Source: Woodsholea maritima DSM 17123 (GTDB taxonomy: Bacteria; Pseudomonadota; Alphaproteobacteria; Caulobacterales; Maricaulaceae). Taken from it: a stretch of DNA of 64,000 bases. The first letter of the stretch is position 1. Each line of letters starts with the position of its first letter. The stretch spans positions 1 through 64,000 of the forward strand of contig NZ_KB908059.1 of NCBI RefSeq assembly GCF_000382325.1. Direction: 5' to 3'. Shown piece after piece: positions 43,292-51,936 of this stretch. The notes under the pieces are model-generated. The model searched no databases. It was not told where the DNA came from and saw only the letters and a list, made by a program, of their open reading frames with translations. Both the position numbers and the translations under genes were made by a program.

Positions 43292-43456
43292 GCCGAAACT
43301 TACTTGATACACAGTTAATGGATCATGTTCGGACATAAATCATCTTAAAAGATTTTTGCGCCGCAAGAATGCCTTAAAGAATCCCTTGACGTTGTTTACC
43401 GAAACCTCCATATTATGCTGCGACTGCGAACAAGCGGTCAGCAAAAGGAAGAAGCC

Positions 43457-44173
43457 ATGACGACTGAACATCAAAGCACGGCACCGGTCGAGGCTCAGCA
43501 GGGTTCTGCTAAGGCCTCCACCGATCAAGCCTCAGCGTCTAAACCAGCAGCCACTGTTGAGACTAAAACTGTTGAAACTCAAACGACTGAGCCTTCAGCC
43601 GTTACACCAAAAACAGCCACTCAAGCTAAATCCACGAAGTCGGGGACGCCGGCCAAGTCGACCCGTAAAAAAGCGGCGACAAGAGCCCCCTCAGCCCCGC
43701 GACCCATTACCGGAGCAAACACCATGACGACTTCTACTGCGGCTAAAAAAGAGACTGTTAAAGACACGATCCAGACGGTCACCCACGCCCAAAACGAAGC
43801 TTTGAAAGAAGGTTTCGACAAGTCTTTGAACGCGATGAACGAAATCAACGCGTTCCAGAAAGACACCGTTGATGCGGTGATCGCATCTGCGACCTCTGCG
43901 GGTAAATCTATCGAAGAACTGAACGCCAATGTTCTGGGCTATGCGAAAAAAGCCATGGAAGATGGCGTCAGCGCAGCGAAAAACATGGCGTCTGCCAAGT
44001 CTGTTCAAGAGCTGGTCGAAATCCACGCGGATTACACCAAATCTGCTCTGGACGCTTACCTGGCCGAAGTCAACAAGACCTCTGACCTGATGTCTGGCAT
44101 GTTCAAAGAAACCTTCAAGCCTTTGAACGACCGCATCTCGTCTGCCATCGAAATGATGCAGTCTCAGCGCTAA
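43457..44173 (+). CDS. Phasin family protein
   Basis: A 238-residue protein from the ATG at 43457, with AGGAAG upstream. The N-terminal 90 residues are a low-complexity Thr/Ala/Lys/Pro-rich stretch resembling PhaF-like basic tails. The C-terminal helical domain (about 100-238), with AFQKDTVDAVIASATSAGKS and SVQELVEIHADYTKSALDAY, is a TIGR01841-type phasin. It coats polyhydroxyalkanoate granules and may help link them to DNA. An internal ATG (43724) would give the phasin domain alone. No PHA synthase gene is in the window. Confidence 0.9.
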   Translation: MTTEHQSTAPVEAQQGSAKASTDQASASKPAATVETKTVETQTTEPSAVTPKTATQAKSTKSGTPAKSTRKKAATRAPSAPRPITGANTMTTSTAAKKETVKDTIQTVTHAQNEALKEGFDKSLNAMNEINAFQKDTVDAVIASATSAGKSIEELNANVLGYAKKAMEDGVSAAKNMASAKSVQELVEIHADYTKSALDAYLAEVNKTSDLMSGMFKETFKPLNDRISSAIEMMQSQR

Positions 44174-44196
44174 TCAAAAGCGCGAGACCAAGTTTG

Positions 44197-44275
44197 GGGC
44201 AGCGTGTGTGAAACGCGCTGCCCTTAGACTTTCCTCCCTGACTGGCCCAGTGGTGAACCGCTGGGTCATTTTTTT
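44197..44275 (+). terminator. Two hairpins after the phasin gene
   Basis: GGGCAGCG/CGCTGCCC hairpin at 44197-44224 without a clear T run, then CCCAGTGG-TGAA-CCGCTGGG at 44246-44265 followed by ATTTTTTT. The second is a good rho-independent terminator. Confidence 0.8.
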
Positions 44276-44497
44276 ATGGAAAACTCCCGATTGTCGGCAT
44301 GGATGTGTACTGAAGGGTCACAGCTATGGGTTAGACTGTAAGCAATTGCGGGGATGACAGAGGCTAGGCCTTCCCAGGCGTGCCGACTTACCTAAATATG
44401 GTAGGCGAGAAAAAAAGATTCTTCCGGTGTCCTGATATTGGGTCGGTCAATCTTTATATAACCGCAAAGCGGCCTTAAAATCGGGCCATGAAGACTG
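44276..44497. other. Intergenic spacer upstream of clpS
   Basis: No gene seen. It must hold the promoter of the clpS-clpA operon; no operator could be identified with confidence. Confidence 0.4.
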
Positions 44498-44848
44498 ATG
44501 ATGGGTGTGGTGACAATTACAATGAGCGAGCGCAAAGACCCGAATGATCCGGATCTTGGCCATGGTCTGGCGGTGAAAACCCAGACCCGGACCAAACGCC
44601 CATCCATGTATAAAGTCCTTCTTTTGAACGATGACTACACGCCGATGGAGTTCGTCATCGAGATTTTAATAAATATCTTTCATAAATCTCCTGAGGATGC
44701 CACACGCATCATGTTGCACGTGCATCAAAATGGAGTGGGGGTGTGTGGAGTCTTCACTTACGAAGTGGCTGAAACCAAGGTCGCTCAGGTGATGGAAGCT
44801 GCACGCCGCTCGCAACACCCTTTGCAATGTACAATGGAGAAGGAATAG
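44498..44848 (+). CDS. clpS: ATP-dependent Clp protease adaptor ClpS
   Basis: A 116-residue adaptor that delivers N-degron substrates to ClpAP. The core [20 protein letters not shown] holds the DDYTPM hydrophobic-pocket motif, and [20 protein letters not shown] is the second conserved strand. The start is ambiguous: ATGs at 44498, 44501 and 44522 are in frame, and the last begins [10 protein letters not shown], like many alphaproteobacterial ClpS. It is followed after 3 bases by clpA. Confidence 0.95.
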   Translation: MMGVVTITMSERKDPNDPDLGHGLAVKTQTRTKRPSMYKVLLLNDDYTPMEFVIEILINIFHKSPEDATRIMLHVHQNGVGVCGVFTYEVAETKVAQVMEAARRSQHPLQCTMEKE

Positions 44849-44851
44849 GTC

Positions 44852-47179
44852 TTGCCCTCATTCTCACCGGCTCTCGAAGAGACACTGCACCGCGCGTTGG
44901 CCATGGCCAGCGAGAGAAAGCATGAATTTGCCACGCTGGAACACTTGCTGCTTGCGCTCGTGGATGACAGCGATGCGGCAGCGGTCATGCGCGCCTGCGA
45001 TGTAGATGTCGAGGAGCTTCGAGGTACCCTCATTGAATATGTCGATGAGGAATTGGCAAGCCTGATCGTTGAAAGCGATGATGACACCAAGCCCACGGCG
45101 GGCTTCCAGAGGGTCATTCAGCGCGCGGTGATCCATGTGCAAAATTCCGGTCGTGAGGAAGTCACCGGGGCCAATGTCCTGGTCGCGCTCTTTGCGGAGC
45201 GTGAAAGCCATGCGGCATACTTCCTGGCTGAACGCGATATGACGCGCTATGACGCGGTGAATTTCATCTCGCACGGCATTTCCAAGCGTCCCGGCGATGC
45301 GCCGGAAGCGCGTGTTGCGCGCGGTGTCGATGAGGAAGAAGAGACTAAAGCCACGGACAAAGACGAGGCGCTGAGCGCCTATTGCGTCAACCTCAATGAT
45401 AAGGCACGCCAGGGCGGGGTTGATCCGCTGATCGGGCGCGAATCCGAAGTTGAGCGCTGCATTCAGATCCTATGCCGTCGACGCAAGAATAATCCGCTTC
45501 TGGTCGGTGATCCGGGCGTGGGTAAAACTGCCATCGCCGAAGGTTTGGCGCGTAAAATTGTTGAGGATGAAGTCCCTGAGGTTCTCGCCGACAATGTGAT
45601 CTATTCGCTCGATATGGGATCGCTGTTGGCCGGGACGCGCTATCGCGGTGATTTCGAAGAACGTGTCAAGCAAGTGGTCAAGGCGCTCGAAGCGCGCCCG
45701 AACGCCATTCTCTTCATTGATGAGATTCACACCGTGATCGGGGCGGGGGCGACATCGGGCGGGGCGATGGATGCCTCTAACCTTTTAAAACCGGCCTTGC
45801 AAAATGGTGGCCTGCGCTGCATGGGCTCCACCACGTATAAAGAATATCGCCAGCACTTTGAAAAAGATCGCGCACTGGCGCGTCGCTTCCAGAAAATTGA
45901 TGTCTCTGAGCCGTCTGTGCCCGATAGCATCAAGATTTTGCAAGGGCTGAAGCCTTATTTTGAAGACTTCCATGATGTGCGCTTTACCGCTGAAGCTTTG
46001 CGCGCCGCTGTTGAGCTGTCGGATCGCTATCTGGGGGATCGCAAATTGCCCGATAAGGCGATTGATGTGATTGACGAGGCCGGGGCATCGATGCGTCTGG
46101 TGGCGCCGTCCAAGCGCAAGAAAACCATTGGCGTCAAAGAAGTTGAGACCGTGATTGCCAAAATGGCCCGCATTCCGGCCAAATCGGTCTCGAAATCGGA
46201 TGAACGCCAGCTTAAAGACCTCGATAAGTCCTTGAAGCGCGTGGTCTTTGGTCAAGATGGGGCGATTGATAAGCTCGCCTCTGCGATCAAGTTGTCGCGC
46301 GCGGGCCTTCGTGAACCCAATAAGCCGATTGGCTGCTATCTCTTCTCCGGCCCGACGGGCGTGGGTAAAACCGAGGTTGCGCGCCAGCTGGCCTCCACCC
46401 TGGGCGTTGAGCTGTTACGCTTTGATATGTCTGAATATATGGAGCGTCATACGGTGAGCCGTCTTCTGGGCGCGCCTCCGGGTTATGTCGGCTATGATCA
46501 GGGCGGGCAATTGACCGATGCGGTCGATCAGCATCCGCACTCGGTCTTGCTGCTTGATGAGATCGAGAAGGCCCATACCGATATCTATAACATCTTGCTG
46601 CAGGTGATGGATAATGGGGCGCTGACCGATTCCAACGGCAAGAAGGTCGACTTCCGCAATGTGGTCTTGATCATGACCACGAATGCCGGGGCCGCTGATG
46701 CCGCCAAAGAATCCATTGGCTTTGGCCGTGGTAAACGCGAAGGCGAGGACATGGCCGCGATTGAGCGTCTGTTCACGCCGGAATTCCGCAACCGTCTGGA
46801 TGCGATCATTCCCTTCTCTGGTCTGGCCAGTGACGTTGTGGGCCGCGTGGTTGAGAAATTCGTCCTGCAATTGGAAGCGCAACTGGCCGATCGCGGCGTC
46901 ACGTTTGAGCTGACCGACGCGGCGACGCAATGGCTGTCGAAAAAGGGCTATGATGCCAATTATGGCGCGCGTCCGCTATCGCGGGTCATTCAAGAGCATA
47001 TCAAGAAGCCTTTGGCGGAAGAAATTCTGTTTGGCCAATTGAAAAAGGGCGGCATCGTGAAAGTCGATGTGGACCCGGCCGATGAGGAGCGTCTGGACTT
47101 TGAAATCATTCCGGGCGATCGTATTAAGGACGAAGTGACGCGCAAGCGGGGATCTAAATCGAAAGAACCTGTGCGTTAG
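44852..47179 (+). CDS. clpA: ATP-dependent Clp protease ATP-binding subunit ClpA (TTG start)
   Basis: A 775-residue AAA+ unfoldase. The N-domain (1-145) binds ClpS. The first ATPase module has [18 protein letters not shown] (Walker A) and [15 protein letters not shown] (Walker B); the second has [19 protein letters not shown] and [13 protein letters not shown]. An I/L-G-F-G loop for ClpP docking appears at ESIGFGRGK. The start is TTG at 44852: AAGGA lies 8 bases before it and the product then begins [16 protein letters not shown], as in relatives. It is in an operon with clpS. clpP is not in the window. Confidence 0.96.
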   Translation: MPSFSPALEETLHRALAMASERKHEFATLEHLLLALVDDSDAAAVMRACDVDVEELRGTLIEYVDEELASLIVESDDDTKPTAGFQRVIQRAVIHVQNSGREEVTGANVLVALFAERESHAAYFLAERDMTRYDAVNFISHGISKRPGDAPEARVARGVDEEEETKATDKDEALSAYCVNLNDKARQGGVDPLIGRESEVERCIQILCRRRKNNPLLVGDPGVGKTAIAEGLARKIVEDEVPEVLADNVIYSLDMGSLLAGTRYRGDFEERVKQVVKALEARPNAILFIDEIHTVIGAGATSGGAMDASNLLKPALQNGGLRCMGSTTYKEYRQHFEKDRALARRFQKIDVSEPSVPDSIKILQGLKPYFEDFHDVRFTAEALRAAVELSDRYLGDRKLPDKAIDVIDEAGASMRLVAPSKRKKTIGVKEVETVIAKMARIPAKSVSKSDERQLKDLDKSLKRVVFGQDGAIDKLASAIKLSRAGLREPNKPIGCYLFSGPTGVGKTEVARQLASTLGVELLRFDMSEYMERHTVSRLLGAPPGYVGYDQGGQLTDAVDQHPHSVLLLDEIEKAHTDIYNILLQVMDNGALTDSNGKKVDFRNVVLIMTTNAGAADAAKESIGFGRGKREGEDMAAIERLFTPEFRNRLDAIIPFSGLASDVVGRVVEKFVLQLEAQLADRGVTFELTDAATQWLSKKGYDANYGARPLSRVIQEHIKKPLAEEILFGQLKKGGIVKVDVDPADEERLDFEIIPGDRIKDEVTRKRGSKSKEPVR

Positions 47180-47210
47180 ATCTTATACGCCAAGCAGGGA
47201 TAATGCAGTG

Positions 47211-48458
47211 ATGATCATGGGGAAAACGGGTGCGCTCTTAGCGATGATGGGCGCACTCATGGGGACGTACGCACACGCGCAAGACGATATCAATTATCAA
47301 GGTGATGCCGAAGCGCTGTTAGAATTGATTGATACGCATTACGCCTACAAAGACCGGTTTGGCGGTGTTAATCCGGCGCGCCATGCCCAGGGCGTTGATG
47401 TTGAAAGCGTAAGCGATAGCGCGTCACTGCTCGATTTTGCCGAATGCGCGCTTTATGCCCTGCAAGATCACCATGCGATTATGGGCATTTCCTCGCCGCG
47501 CTCTCTGGCGCTGACGCCCAGCTATAATGATCTATGGATTGAGGGGCGTGAGGGCCAACTCTATGTCAGCGATGTGCGCGATGCTTCGCCTGCGCAACAG
47601 GCCGGGGTTCAAATCGGCTGGCAAGTCCTGCGCATAGGCGATCAGGACATTGACACGGCCATTGATGGCCTATGTGGCGGTCCGTGGACGGATGATACGG
47701 CGCGCGGCTTTGCCGCGCGGGTGTTGGTGGCAGGCCATCGTCATCAGATGCGCAATCTACAATTTCGCGATCTGAACGGTGACATTCATACGGTGTCTTT
47801 GACCAGCCTTTATGATCTGCCGCGCGAGGAGACCCCGCCGATCAGTGTCACGACCCTAGAGGGTGATATCCGGGTTTTGCGGTTTAATGATTCCCTGGGC
47901 CAAGATGACATGGTGGCGGCCATTGATGAGGCTCTGGCTGGGCCTCACCCCAAAGGGATCATTATTGATCTGCGCGATACGGCCAGTGGGGGGAATACCT
48001 TGGTCGCACGCGCTTTGATGGGGCGTTTGATTGATGAGACACAGTTTTATCAACGCCATAGCTTGCCCCAGATGGAATGGTATTACGGTGTTGCGCGCCA
48101 ATGGGCCGAAGAAGTTACCCCGCGTGGGCAAAGCCTGGCGGGTATTCCTGTGGTGGTGCTGGCCGGGCGTTGGACCGGCTCCATGGGTGAGGGGTTGACC
48201 ATGGGGCTCGATCAGGTCGCGGATGCGACGATCATTGGCGCGCCGATGGCGGGCCTTTTGGGCGCGATCACGGATAATCCCTTGGCCAATACCGGCTGGA
48301 TTGTGAAATTGCCGACGGAGAAGCTCTTCCATGTCGATGGCACGCCGCGTGAGGATTTTGTCGCCGATATTGTGTTGACCAGCGCAGATGAACGTAATGA
48401 TGCGGGCGAAGATTTGGCTTTGGCGCAGGCCTTGGCTTGGTTTGTAAACCAAGACTAA
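47211..48458 (+). CDS. Exported S41 (tail-specific/CtpA-like) peptidase
   Basis: A 415-residue protein. The start at 47211 is one of several closely spaced candidates (GTG 47208, ATG 47211, ATG 47217). A signal peptide ends near YAHAQ. A PDZ-like region (about 115-165, SDVRDASPAQQAGVQIGWQVLRI) precedes the S41 domain, where GIIIDLRDTASGGN and WTGSMGEG supply the expected core strand and the catalytic Ser in the GSxGE motif. It is expected to cleave proteins in the periplasm. It follows clpA after 31 bases, but functional linkage to Clp is not implied. Confidence 0.85.
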   Translation: MIMGKTGALLAMMGALMGTYAHAQDDINYQGDAEALLELIDTHYAYKDRFGGVNPARHAQGVDVESVSDSASLLDFAECALYALQDHHAIMGISSPRSLALTPSYNDLWIEGREGQLYVSDVRDASPAQQAGVQIGWQVLRIGDQDIDTAIDGLCGGPWTDDTARGFAARVLVAGHRHQMRNLQFRDLNGDIHTVSLTSLYDLPREETPPISVTTLEGDIRVLRFNDSLGQDDMVAAIDEALAGPHPKGIIIDLRDTASGGNTLVARALMGRLIDETQFYQRHSLPQMEWYYGVARQWAEEVTPRGQSLAGIPVVVLAGRWTGSMGEGLTMGLDQVADATIIGAPMAGLLGAITDNPLANTGWIVKLPTEKLFHVDGTPREDFVADIVLTSADERNDAGEDLALAQALAWFVNQD

Positions 48459-48478
48459 TCTGGATTGAGTGTTTAAGT

Positions 48479-48583
48479 CCTACCAGATTTGATCTGGCCT
48501 CCATCGCGTGAGCTTTGCGTTTGAGTGTGCCCTGTCAGGCCCAAGCGCGATTTGTTTGTATAGACCCCGGATCAAGTCCGGGG
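48479..48583 (+). repeat. Decayed copy of the composite palindromic element
   Basis: CCAGATTTGATCTGG at the left and CCCCGGATCAAGTCCGGGG at the right are spaced as in the 15471, 48781 and 51723 elements, with GCGTGAGCTTTGCG and GGCCCAAGC remnants of the interior. The 48.46-49.0 kb stretch is gene-free and made of such modules. Confidence 0.5.
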
Positions 48584-48600
48584 CCGCCCGTGTAGTTTTT

Positions 48601-48645
48601 ACGCCAAGCGCGTTCCCGGCCAAGCGTGAGCGAAGAGCCGGGATC
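48601..48645 (+). repeat. 45-bp direct repeat, first copy
   Basis: Begins ACGCCAAGCGCGTTCCCGGC and ends AGCCGGGATC. It is identical over 45 bp to 48904-48948 and contains a CCCGGC/GCCGGG palindrome. Confidence 0.9.
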
Positions 48646-48672
48646 TATTGCGTGTGTCCCTTTAGGGAGATA

Positions 48673-48699
48673 GATCCCGGCTCAAGGCCGGGATGACAG
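48673..48699. repeat. GATCCCGG-type palindrome
   Basis: GATCCCGGCTCAAGGCCGGG followed by ATGACAG; the same sequence as at 15431-15455. Confidence 0.75.
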
Positions 48700-48780
48700 T
48701 ATTTGATATGACGCACTTAGGGTTAGCCCCTCAGGCCTTTCAGACCTCCCGCTTCGCAGGAGAGGACAAGTCTCACCCCT

Positions 48781-48889
48781 GTCACCCCAAACTTGATTTG
48801 GGGTCCATGCCGGACAGGCTGAGCTTGGTTGTGATCGAGCAGAATGTGATGCAAGCTCACGCCATGGACCCCGGATCAAGCCCGGGGTC
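48781..48889 (-). repeat. Composite palindromic element of about 110 bp, reversed copy
   Basis: On the minus strand it reads left to right as the elements at 15471 and 51723: a GACCCCGG-type outer palindrome, GGCGTGAGCTTGCATCAC, then ACCAAGCTCA, GTCCGGCATGGACC and a CCCCAAATCAAGTTTGGGG outer palindrome. The inner arms TGAGCTTG and CAAGCTCA are intact. Confidence 0.8.
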
Positions 48890-48903
48890 GCGGTGTTATC
48901 TAT

Positions 48904-48948
48904 ACGCCAAGCGCGTTCCCGGCCAAGCGTGAGCGAAGAGCCGGGATC
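48904..48948 (+). repeat. 45-bp direct repeat, second copy
   Basis: Identical to 48601-48645 at a distance of 303 bp; the reversed composite element lies between the two copies. Confidence 0.9.
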
Positions 48949-49002
48949 CATGTCTTATTGCCTCGCTTTGTTTGCCGTCCTTCAGGCTTGGGGCTCTAGC
49001 GA

Positions 49003-49431
49003 CTAGAGCTTGGCTTTGATTTGCTCAGCCAAAGCTTTGAGGTCATCCAGATCCGCTTGCCCGCCGCCATGACGGCCCAGGGGTTGATCGGCCCAACGCG
49101 GGATGATGTGGAAGTGGACATGGAAAATCGTCTGACCGGCCACTTCGCCATTAAATTGCGTGAAGATGATGCCTTCAGGCTCCAACGCGGCTTTGACGGC
49201 GCGGGTGATATGCTGGGCGCGAATAATCGCGTTTTGCAGGTCTTCGGGCTCCATCTCGATCATATTGATCGCGCCTGCCTTGGGCACCACCAGCGTATGG
49301 CCTTTGGATTGGGGATAGATGTCCATGAAGGAGAGGACGTGGTCATCCTCAAACACTTTTACGCATGGGATCTCACCGGCGATGATTTTGGCGAAGATGT
49401 TGTGTGGGTCATAGGTCAGATGCATGGACAT
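49003..49431 (-). CDS. HIT family hydrolase
   Basis: A 142-residue protein; the ATG at 49431 has GGGGAG 8 bases upstream. NIFAKIIAGEIPCVKVFED is the standard N-terminus and HVHFHIIPRW carries the HxHxHxx catalytic triad. Histidine-triad proteins hydrolyse nucleoside phosphoramidates or dinucleotides in the cytosol. It lies 63 bases after the GNAT-like gene and is probably co-transcribed with it. Confidence 0.94.
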   Translation of the reverse strand: MSMHLTYDPHNIFAKIIAGEIPCVKVFEDDHVLSFMDIYPQSKGHTLVVPKAGAINMIEMEPEDLQNAIIRAQHITRAVKAALEPEGIIFTQFNGEVAGQTIFHVHFHIIPRWADQPLGRHGGGQADLDDLKALAEQIKAKL

Positions 49432-49494
49432 GGGCGAACTCCCCTGATGGTTGGTCATCTCGTCCTAGCGTGAAGTGCGCCTTTGGCCAAGGCC

Positions 49495-50637
49495 CTAACA
49501 GCCCGCCTTGAAGGGGCTCTCTTCAGTCTCGCACGCAATATCATGGAGGACGGCGTCGCGCTCGCGGCGCAGATACCGCTCCAGCGGAGCATGCAGTGCG
49601 GGCTCTGCGATATAGTGCGCCGAATACACGGGCATGGGGCGATAGCCACGCGCCAGCTTATGTTCGCCTTGGGCTCCGGCCTCCACCCGGCTGAGGCCTT
49701 TGGCGATGGCATAGTCAATCGCCTGATGATAGCACAGCTCAAAATGTAAAAACGGATGGTCGTCCAGCCGACCCCAATAGCGCCCATAAAGCGCCTCAGA
49801 GCCGATAAAATTCAGCGCGCAGGCGATCCAGCGCCCGTCCTTCTTGGCCATGACCATGAGGATGTCTTCAGGGCGGCGCTCCTGGATCAGGCTAAAAAAT
49901 TCTCGCGTCAAATAGGGATGGCCCCATTTGCGCGATCCAGTGTCCTGATAGCATTCAAAGAAGATATCCCAATGGGTCTGAGAAAGCTCCGCCCCGCCCA
50001 AGGCCTGGATCTCAAGCCCCGCCTGCGCGGCTTGGCGTTCTTTTTTCAGGGCTTTGCGCTTGCGTGAGGAAAGATCGCCCAGGAAATCCTCATAACTGTC
50101 ATAGCCTTTATTGAGCCAGATATATTGGCGATCTATGCGCGGCAAAAGATTGGCGCTCTGCGCCTCATGCCACTGGGCTTCATCGGGGAAGGTGATATGC
50201 CAGCTGGAAAGCTTCCAGGTCTGCGTCAGATACAGACCGGCTTGGATGAGGGAGGCTCGGATCTGCGGGTCTGGGCTTAAAAAGCGCCGTCCTGTAGCCG
50301 GGGTGAAGGGCACAGCCGTCAACAGTTTGGGATAATACTGCCCGCCCGCACGTTCCAAGGCATCGGCCCAGGCATGGTCGAAGACATATTCGCCATAGGA
50401 ATGGCCTTTGAGATAGAGCGGCATGACGCCTACGACCTCGCCATGGGTCTCGGCAATGACATGATGACTGGCCCAACCGGTTTCCGGGCAGGCACTGGCC
50501 GAGCGCTCTAAGGCCTCTAAAAAATCCCAGCTTAAAAACGGATCATAAGGCGCACCCGACGGATTGGCGAGCGCGTCCCAAGCCTCGCGCGCAATATCAC
50601 TCAGGCTGGCGATTGTGCGGATGGTCAGCTCACTCAT
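49495..50637 (-). CDS. COG3146 (DUF482) GNAT-like protein
   Basis: A 380-residue cytosolic protein. SSWHITFPDEAQW, SSRKRKALKKERQAAQ and SRVEAGAQGEHKLARGYRPMPVYSAHY (given as residues about 320-345) are characteristic of COG3146, predicted peptidogalycan/FemAB-like N-acyltransferases with a doubled GNAT fold. The acceptor substrate is unknown. It is the first gene of a pair with the HIT gene. Confidence 0.87.
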   Translation of the reverse strand: MSELTIRTIASLSDIAREAWDALANPSGAPYDPFLSWDFLEALERSASACPETGWASHHVIAETHGEVVGVMPLYLKGHSYGEYVFDHAWADALERAGGQYYPKLLTAVPFTPATGRRFLSPDPQIRASLIQAGLYLTQTWKLSSWHITFPDEAQWHEAQSANLLPRIDRQYIWLNKGYDSYEDFLGDLSSRKRKALKKERQAAQAGLEIQALGGAELSQTHWDIFFECYQDTGSRKWGHPYLTREFFSLIQERRPEDILMVMAKKDGRWIACALNFIGSEALYGRYWGRLDDHPFLHFELCYHQAIDYAIAKGLSRVEAGAQGEHKLARGYRPMPVYSAHYIAEPALHAPLERYLRRERDAVLHDIACETEESPFKAGC

Positions 50638-50754
50638 AATCGGGCCTAAAGTTCGAGAGGGTCAGATAATCAGGACTTGTCAGGGCGTGCGCGGCAGGCT
50701 TTGCTAAGCGTATAAACAATATAGGGGCCTAGCCCTAAAGTGGGAGGAGACACA

Positions 50755-51498
50755 ATGACAAAAGATCTAAGCGGGAAAATCGCGATTGTCACCGGCGCGG
50801 CGCGCGGCATCGGCGCAGCCACCGCGAAAACTCTGGCCGGTGCGGGCGCGCATGTCGTGATCAGCTATGGTCACTCTAAGGACGCCGCAGAAGGGATTCT
50901 GCGCGAGATTGAAAGCGAAGGCGGATCGGGCGAGGTCGTTCATTGCGATGCCGCCCAGGCCGGGGCCACGACGGCAATGGTGGAGGGCGTACATGATCGC
51001 CATGGCCCTTTTCACATCCTTATCAATAATGCCGGGGTGTATCCTCAGGCGAGCTTGGGTAAAACCAGCGATGCGCAATGGACTGAAACCCTCGCCGTCA
51101 ATATGACCGCCCCGTTTGAGGCGATCCGCGCCTGCTATCGCCTGATGGCCCCGGGTGGGGCTATCGTTACCATTGGGTCTATTCTGGGCGAAAGCTCACC
51201 CACGCCGGGTGTCGGGGCCTATTGTGCCAGTAAGGGCGGGGCCGCGATGTTGACACGTGCTGCAGCGCGTGAGCTAGGCCGGAAAAATATTCGCGCCAAT
51301 GTGATCCAGCCCGGCCCGATTGATACCGCGATGAACCCGGCCGATGGCGAAACGGCTGATTTACAGCGTTTGATGGTGGCGCTGGGGCGGTATGGTCAAG
51401 CCGACGAGGTGGCGCAGCTGGCTTATTTTCTGGCCAGTGACCGGGCGAGCTATCTAACGGGGTGCGTTATCAATGTGGATGGGGGCCTGCGGGCTTAG
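50755..51498 (+). CDS. Short-chain dehydrogenase/reductase
   Basis: A 247-residue SDR; the ATG at 50755 has GGGAGGAG upstream. AIVTGAARGIGAATAKTL is the NAD(P)-binding TGxxxGxG motif, NNAGVY the NAG motif, and Ser146-ish in IGSILGESS with YCASKGG (YxxxK) form the catalytic set. Ends TGCVINVDGGLRA as classical FabG-like SDRs do. Substrate unknown; probably an NADPH-dependent reductase. It stands alone. Confidence 0.92.
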   Translation: MTKDLSGKIAIVTGAARGIGAATAKTLAGAGAHVVISYGHSKDAAEGILREIESEGGSGEVVHCDAAQAGATTAMVEGVHDRHGPFHILINNAGVYPQASLGKTSDAQWTETLAVNMTAPFEAIRACYRLMAPGGAIVTIGSILGESSPTPGVGAYCASKGGAAMLTRAAARELGRKNIRANVIQPGPIDTAMNPADGETADLQRLMVALGRYGQADEVAQLAYFLASDRASYLTGCVINVDGGLRA

Positions 51499-51529
51499 AG
51501 TTTTTATAACAATGACTTATCAGATGACT

Positions 51530-51615
51530 GTCATCCCCGACTTGATCGGGGATCTATGTCCCTAAAAGGCAATCTCAATAGATCCCGGATGTGCGCTTCG
51601 CTTCTCCGGGATGAC
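51530..51615. repeat. Two intergenic palindromes
   Basis: GTCATCCCCGACTTGATCGG and continuation at 51530-51553, and GATCCCGGATGTGCGC...TCCGGGATGAC at 51581-51615; same families as in the 15 kb region. The 51.50-51.90 kb stretch holds no gene. Confidence 0.75.
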
Positions 51616-51629
51616 ATGTTTTTTTACTT

Positions 51630-51703
51630 CCTCGCTGACGCTGCGGGCGGCACTTCTTCAATGCCCTAACGGCTGTCGCCTACTTGAGGGCGTTCGCGTT
51701 TGC
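51630..51703 (+). repeat. Mosaic of palindromic modules, as at 15595
   Basis: CCTCGCTGACGCTGCGGGC followed by AATGCCCTAACGGCTGTCGC and TACTTGAGGGCG, matching 15595-15670 in content and order. Confidence 0.75.
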
Positions 51704-51722
51704 GACCCTGCGGGTCGACCCT

Positions 51723-51835
51723 GTCATGCCAGACTTGATCTGGCATCCATGCCGTGAGCTTGCACTATAGTCTGATCGCACAGAACCAAGCTCACTCCGT
51801 CCGGTATGGACCCCACATCAAGTTTGGGGTGACAG
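51723..51835 (+). repeat. Composite palindromic element of about 110 bp, copy 2
   Basis: The best preserved copy: left outer palindrome (GCCAGACTTGATCTGGC), inner arms TGAGCTTG (51755-51762) and CAAGCTCA (51787-51794), GTCCGGTATGGACC, and right outer palindrome (CCCCACATCAAGTTTGGGG). Confidence 0.82.
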
Positions 51836-51846
51836 GTGTGAGGCTT

Positions 51847-51896
51847 GTCCTCCCTTCGCGAAGCGGGGGAGGTGGCCGGAGGGACCGGAGGGGGCT
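51847..51896. repeat. CCTCCC/GGGGAGG palindromic module
   Basis: CCTCCCTTCGCGAAGCGGGG then AGGTGG, GGACCGGAGGGGGC; a trimmed version of the modules at 15281-15322 and 15693-15735. Confidence 0.65.
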
Positions 51897-51898
51897 AA

Positions 51899-51931
51899 CA
51901 AAAAACCCGCTGCGGTGCAGCGGGTTTTTAT
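51899..51931. terminator. typA terminator (bidirectional)
   Basis: AAAAACCCGCTGC and GCAGCGGGTTTTT arms with a short loop, just after the typA stop codon. Confidence 0.95.
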
Positions 51932-51936
51932 GGGGC

